From RPQJ01 sp963714645 (GTDB lineage Bacteria; Pseudomonadota; Gammaproteobacteria; Steroidobacterales; Steroidobacteraceae), in contig CAVQQX010000085.1 of NCBI GenBank assembly GCA_963714645.1, positions 10,463 through 74,462 on the forward strand: DNA of 64,000 nt, read 5' to 3'. Position numbers and translations under genes: made by a program. Position 1 is the first letter of the stretch; the number at the start of each line of letters is the position of its first letter. The notes under the pieces were generated by a model. The model saw only the letters and a list, made by a program, of their open reading frames with translations. It did not search any database and was not told the DNA's origin. This document shows, one piece after another, positions 60,613 to 64,000 of this stretch.

Positions 60613-62052
60613 ATGGCCGACGCACCGCGCTGGATGTCGACACACCCGCACCTGCACCCGCACCCGCAACCGCAACCGCAACCGCAACCGCTCGACCCGG
60701 CACGGCTGGGCTGGCGCACGCTTCCGGGATCGTTGAGCCGCCACGCCTCGAGTCCGCAGTCCGTGCATGCCCTCCTTGGCTATTTCCTGCGCGACCGCCG
60801 TTCGCCGACGCCCTTTCCCGGGCGCGACATGCTCGCCAATGAGGGATTCTTCGATTGGGGCCTGGCGCGGCCGCTCGAAAAGGTCATCGAAACCGACGCT
60901 CACCTCGACGTGCTGCTCGGGCTGCCGGAGATTTACCGCCAGAGCGTCGCCGTGGTCGAGCCCTGGGCCAGCGTGGGAACGAACTCGCTCGGGGAATCCG
61001 TGCGGGCCTCGAAGAACCTCGCGTACATCCTGCAACAGGTGGCCGACGCGGACACGATCCTGTTCCCGGTCTGGCAGAGCGGCATCCGACATCCCGAGCG
61101 GCTGGCCAACGTATTGAGCGCCGGCATCGCGACCATCGTGCAGGGCGGCTGCCCTTCGGTGCACGACGCCGCGAGCTTCGCGGGAGCGAACGTCGGCCTC
61201 CCTGACCTGCTCGCGCTGATCGACCAGCTGCTGCTGCGGCGCTCGTCGGCGAGCGGCCCCAGCATTTTCATCTGTCTCGGGCACCAGCTCGCCGCGGCGT
61301 CGCACGTGCGTCTGCTGCAACGCGTGGTGCGCGAAGTGGCGGGGCTCACGCGCCTGCCGCTCGACCCGCACGGACGCGCGCTCGAATCGCTCCAGCGCTG
61401 TTGCGAACGGATCCTGCAGACCGGTTCCCGGCTGCAGGTCATCAAGCGCGGCGAGATCCGCGCCACCGGCTGGGACGAGCCGGGATTCACGGTCTCGCGC
61501 AACGAGGGGGTGGAAGTCGGCACGCGACGCCTGCTGCCATACGCAAGGCGCGGCGACGACCGGCACGTGCCGCGGGAACTGCACGAGGCCCACGCGCTGG
61601 TGGCGGACGAGCTCGAGGGCGTGATCGACTTCGTGATGACGCTCGAGCGCGACCTGCGAGTCGAGATGTTTCATGCGGACGAGGTCAACGAGGAAGCGGC
61701 GCTTTTCGCGAACTGGGCCTATCGCACGCTGCACGACACGATCGTGCCGATCCGATACGAGCTTGCCGTGAGCCCGGTCGCATGGCTGCTGTGCCTGCCC
61801 TACGCACTCGAGATCCTGGGGCAGACCGAGGTGGATGCGGATGCGTGGACGGAGGTCGGCGCCACGGCGATCTATTACAAGGACTGGGAGACTCACCGGA
61901 TCCGGCGATCTTTCACCTGCCAGTTCCATCCGGAGCTCATGGACGACATCCGCGACATCGGCCCGCGCAGCGGTCCCCGATACCACGAGATGAAGGAGCA
62001 CGACGGCGTGCGCCTGCTCGCGCGGCTTCTGTACCAGGGCATGCAGGAATAG
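60613..62052 (+). CDS. Class I glutamine amidotransferase-like protein of unknown role
   Basis: A 479-residue protein. Residues about 10-28 form a His/Pro/Gln repeat encoded by tandem hexamers CCGCAC/CCGCAA. The middle has a nucleophile-elbow motif IFICLGHQLAAAS (Cys about 221), and near the end comes FTCQFHPELMDDIRD (His-Glu about 438-440), together the triad of class I amidotransferases. The two are about 215 residues apart, more than in ordinary ones, with an inserted segment containing VSRNEGVEVGTRRLLPYA. No synthetase domain is fused. Role unknown; an ATG at 60634 is an alternative start. Confidence 0.68.
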   Translation: MADAPRWMSTHPHLHPHPQPQPQPQPLDPARLGWRTLPGSLSRHASSPQSVHALLGYFLRDRRSPTPFPGRDMLANEGFFDWGLARPLEKVIETDAHLDVLLGLPEIYRQSVAVVEPWASVGTNSLGESVRASKNLAYILQQVADADTILFPVWQSGIRHPERLANVLSAGIATIVQGGCPSVHDAASFAGANVGLPDLLALIDQLLLRRSSASGPSIFICLGHQLAAASHVRLLQRVVREVAGLTRLPLDPHGRALESLQRCCERILQTGSRLQVIKRGEIRATGWDEPGFTVSRNEGVEVGTRRLLPYARRGDDRHVPRELHEAHALVADELEGVIDFVMTLERDLRVEMFHADEVNEEAALFANWAYRTLHDTIVPIRYELAVSPVAWLLCLPYALEILGQTEVDADAWTEVGATAIYYKDWETHRIRRSFTCQFHPELMDDIRDIGPRSGPRYHEMKEHDGVRLLARLLYQGMQE

Positions 62053-62132
62053 ACTGCGGCCGGGCGCCGCAGCTGCCGGCAGCGAGGGACGTATGCCCTC
62101 CGCAGCGATCGGCGGCGGAAGGAGGCCCCGCA

Positions 62133-62390
62133 TTGACTTCGCTGTATCACGACGGCATGCGACGCCTGCAGGAGGTTGTCGCTCGCCTCCGCCGCTGCGC
62201 TGTACGGCAAGCTGCGGCGGGCGCTCGACGACGAGGTGTCGCCGCGCGTTGCGTCCGCGAAATGCCCTCGGCGGCGCAGGCCGCCGAGCACGCGCTGCGG
62301 TGGCGTCCCTGGCGGGCGGTCGCCGCGCGGGTGCTGTGGCACGGCTACCTTTCCCGTCGCCGGCTCGGTGGCTGGCCGGGCTCGAGCTGA
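62133..62390 (+). pseudogene. Decayed fragments of an AlkA-like glycosylase behind a PNPOx-like start
   Basis: An excellent ribosome site (AGGAGG) precedes a TTG at 62133 and TSLYHDGMRRLQE, which resembles the start of pyridoxamine-phosphate-oxidase-like proteins. In the +1 frame 62176-62250 then reads SLASAAALYGKLRRALDDEV, like the QQ(L/V)S...AA..(I/L)(W/Y)G.L helix of AlkA DNA glycosylases. Back in the first frame the end reads AAEHALRWRPWRAVAARVLW, matching the AlkA C-terminal WRPWR-x-AA-x-x-LW. Several hundred bases of the family are missing between these parts, with a frameshift. Confidence 0.6.
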
Positions 62391-62413
62391 CGCACGATCT
62401 CCAGCCTCGGATT

Positions 62414-62488
62414 TCAGTCGCGGTTGCGCCGCGTGCGCATTAGGAACAGCACGATCACGACGGCGGCAACCAGCAGCACCCACTTCAT
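62414..62488 (-). CDS. 24-residue membrane peptide coupled to the SCO gene
   Basis: The ATG overlaps the SCO stop codon (ATGA). The product is one hydrophobic segment (WVLLVAAVVIVLFLM) followed by a positively charged end, RTRRNRD, which suggests an N-out or N-in single-pass peptide with a cytoplasmic tail. Coupled micro-membrane proteins are plausible accessory factors for SCO or oxidase assembly; this role is inferred. Confidence 0.6.
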   Translation of the reverse strand: MKWVLLVAAVVIVLFLMRTRRNRD

Positions 62489-63120
62489 CGCTGGCGACCG
62501 GGCGCCGGTCCATCGGCGCCGCCGCTCTCGGCGAGCAGCAACCGCGTGACCGTCGCCATGTCCGCCACGGCCGCGTCCGCGAACGAGGCGCGCAACCGGC
62601 CGCCCTTGTCCAGCACGAACACCTGGCTCGAATGGAAGTACTCGTAGTTGCCCGCGTCGTCGGGCGGATTCCTGTATGCCACCGCCGCGAACCTCGCCGC
62701 AATGTCGGCCACGGTGCGCGGGTTGCCGGTCAGCCCGATGAAGCCCGGCGAGAACGACGCGAGGTACTTCTTCATGACCGCCGGGGTGTCGCGGTCGCCG
62801 TCCACGCTCACCAGTACGACCCGCGCCGGGCGCAGCGCGCCGCCCCCGGATTCGTGCATCAGCTTGAGCTTCGTCAGGGCGGTGGGGCACACGTCCGGGC
62901 AGTGCGTGAATCCGAAGAACACCAGCGTGGGGGAGCCGCGCAGGCTCGCGAGGCTGCGAGGCTTGCCGTCCTGATCGGTGAGCACGAAATCTTTCACCGG
63001 CTTCGGAGCAGGCAGGACCGTCACGCGTTCGAGCGGCGGCAGCGCCGCCGGTCCGCCGGTGCCGACGACCGGCGCCAGGCAGAGCAGCAGCGTCGCGATG
63101 CAGGTGCGGGGGGCGGTCAT
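62485..63120 (-). CDS. SCO1/SenC family copper chaperone/thiol protein
   Basis: A 211-residue exported protein with signal peptide about 1-24. The copper/thiol motif CPDVC lies in FFGFTHCPDVCPTALTKL, and the distal His is in EYFHSSQVFVLDKGG. VSVDGDRDTPAVMKKYLASF is family-typical. SCO proteins deliver copper to, or reduce, the CuA site of cytochrome c oxidase. No oxidase genes are within the window. Confidence 0.93.
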   Translation of the reverse strand: MTAPRTCIATLLLCLAPVVGTGGPAALPPLERVTVLPAPKPVKDFVLTDQDGKPRSLASLRGSPTLVFFGFTHCPDVCPTALTKLKLMHESGGGALRPARVVLVSVDGDRDTPAVMKKYLASFSPGFIGLTGNPRTVADIAARFAAVAYRNPPDDAGNYEYFHSSQVFVLDKGGRLRASFADAAVADMATVTRLLLAESGGADGPAPGRQR

Positions 63121-63178
63121 GGTCGGGCCATGATAGCCGCCAACCCGGGCGCTCCCGACGGCAATCGTTCGCCGCGAC

Positions 63179-64000
63179 TCAAGGGGCAGGCAGGTACAGC
63201 CGGGTCGCCGGGATCGCGACGAACGATGCCGCGCCCGGCGGCTTCCACCGCAGCTGCGCCACCGCCCGGCCGGTATATTCGTAAAACTCCATCCTGATCG
63301 CGTACTTCGTACCGCCGGTCAGCGAGACGGTCGCGCTCGTATTGGTCGTTGCGGCGTGCTTGGTCCAGTTGTTGACGACCTGCACGTTGTTGACCCACAC
63401 ACGTACGCCGTCGTCCGAAGTGGTCTGGAACTGGTAATTGCCAGGCGCCGACACTTCGACGAAGCCTGTCCAGCGGACCGAGAACTTGTCCCTGGTGACG
63501 CCGGAGCCGGGCGAGGCGCTGCGCCAGTTGAAATTCACGGCCTCCGTCCGCTGCAGCACGGCGGTACCGGACAGCGTCGTATTGTTGAAGTACTGACCCC
63601 GCAGGCCCGTGCCCGCATTCAGTACGTTCGACGGCGCCGTCGTTTCCTGCCCGCCGATTTCGGCGACGTACGCGACGAGGTTCGGCATCTCCGCGTCGGT
63701 CACCTGGACGTTGTCGTGGGCCCGGATCGCGTCGGCCAGCGTCGCCGCCGAACCGTCGTGCAGGTAGGGCGCGGTCGCCCAGACGTCGCGCAGCGTCGGG
63801 ATGTCGATCCCGGCGAGCGTGCCATACAGGCGCTTGCCGCTGGCCAAGGTGATCGTGCCGACGTTCTGCGGGTTGTTGACACCGCTGTTCGTAAAAGCGG
63901 TGCCCCCGTGGCAGGCCGCGCAGTTCTTCGACGCGAACAGCGCGCGACCCGCGGTGGCGGCGGCACTCAGCGTGCCGTCGTTGTTGCGCAGCGGACTCGA
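63179..64000 (-). CDS. Cytochrome-like protein with PA14 domain, N-terminus outside the window
   Basis: The frame enters from beyond 64000, so only the C-terminal 273 residues are visible. A haem motif CAACH occurs in ASKNCAACHGGTAF, followed by GTLAGIDIPTLRDVWATAPYLHDGS, typical of c-type cytochrome/peroxidase-like domains (MauG type, where the final Met or Tyr region and LHDGS recur). A PA14 domain covers the last 145 residues: GLRGQYFNNTTLSG, RWTGFVEVSAPGNYQFQTTS, DDGVRVWVNN and GRAVAQLRWKPPG. It may be a surface cytochrome that binds carbohydrate. Stop at 63179. Confidence 0.85.
   Translation of the reverse strand, partial: SSPLRNNDGTLSAAATAGRALFASKNCAACHGGTAFTNSGVNNPQNVGTITLASGKRLYGTLAGIDIPTLRDVWATAPYLHDGSAATLADAIRAHDNVQVTDAEMPNLVAYVAEIGGQETTAPSNVLNAGTGLRGQYFNNTTLSGTAVLQRTEAVNFNWRSASPGSGVTRDKFSVRWTGFVEVSAPGNYQFQTTSDDGVRVWVNNVQVVNNWTKHAATTNTSATVSLTGGTKYAIRMEFYEYTGRAVAQLRWKPPGAASFVAIPATRLYLPAP

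Overview
This is a GC-rich, gene-dense chromosomal window, most likely from an environmental, aerobic gammaproteobacterium. The basis is the RlmK/RlmL fusion, an icd-aceK pair, a PotFGHI/Puu/Spu polyamine set, a TorF-type porin, a two-domain polyphosphate:AMP phosphotransferase, and promoter-like -10 elements of the form GCTANNNT. No tRNA, rRNA, CRISPR array, insertion sequence or phage gene was seen. Gene identities rest on reading motifs and family resemblance; no database search was run.

Region 1 (1-15222) is an envelope redox island. On the minus strand are a truncated exported protein, a TlpA-like thioredoxin preceded by a convincing cyclic-di-GMP-I (GEMM) riboswitch, apbE, a zinc-ribbon methyltransferase, a Tat-type DUF1501 protein, a LamG lipoprotein with CxxCH motifs and a further CxxCH protein. 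Diverging from them is a plus-strand run: a propeller/c-type haem lipoprotein (HzsA-related), an SH3/beta-barrel protein, a second beta-barrel, a second TlpA protein, a DUF4266 lipoprotein and a DUF3570 protein. The set looks like an uncharacterised exported thiol/haem/flavin system.

Region 2 (15243-33326) mixes metabolism. It holds an ATP-grasp protein, the polyphosphate:AMP phosphotransferase pap, aguA, a decayed CusA-type efflux pump remnant, a BNR-type lipoprotein, icd-aceK and an ArnT-like glycosyltransferase. A secreted kinase-fold protein lies next to a metallophosphoesterase that carries a second, apparently dead kinase fold. Then follow a glutamine-transaminase/omega-amidase/Cys-Met-lyase-like operon and a nucleotide transporter with a cadherin-like C-terminal domain.

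Region 3 (33327-57026) is a polyamine island. It contains ppgK, potIHGF, spuC, puuA-puuD, a divergent second glutamine-synthetase-like gene with puuB, and the minus-strand series puuR-puuC-pta-ackA-aguB, which continues into a DnaQ/GIY-YIG nuclease, rlmKL, a PsiF-like protein and queD. bauA diverges from puuR across a palindromic operator candidate. With aguA (18 kb) and aguB (50 kb) the window encodes agmatine to putrescine, uptake, and breakdown to GABA by both the gamma-glutamylated and the direct transamination routes.

Region 4 (57083-64000) has a TorF-type porin, a cupin, an HPF/RaiA ribosome factor, a DctA-like symporter, an unusual glutamine-amidotransferase-like protein, a gene graveyard with alkA-like and PNPOx-like debris, a 24-residue membrane peptide coupled to a SCO protein, and the end of a cytochrome-PA14 protein that runs off the window.
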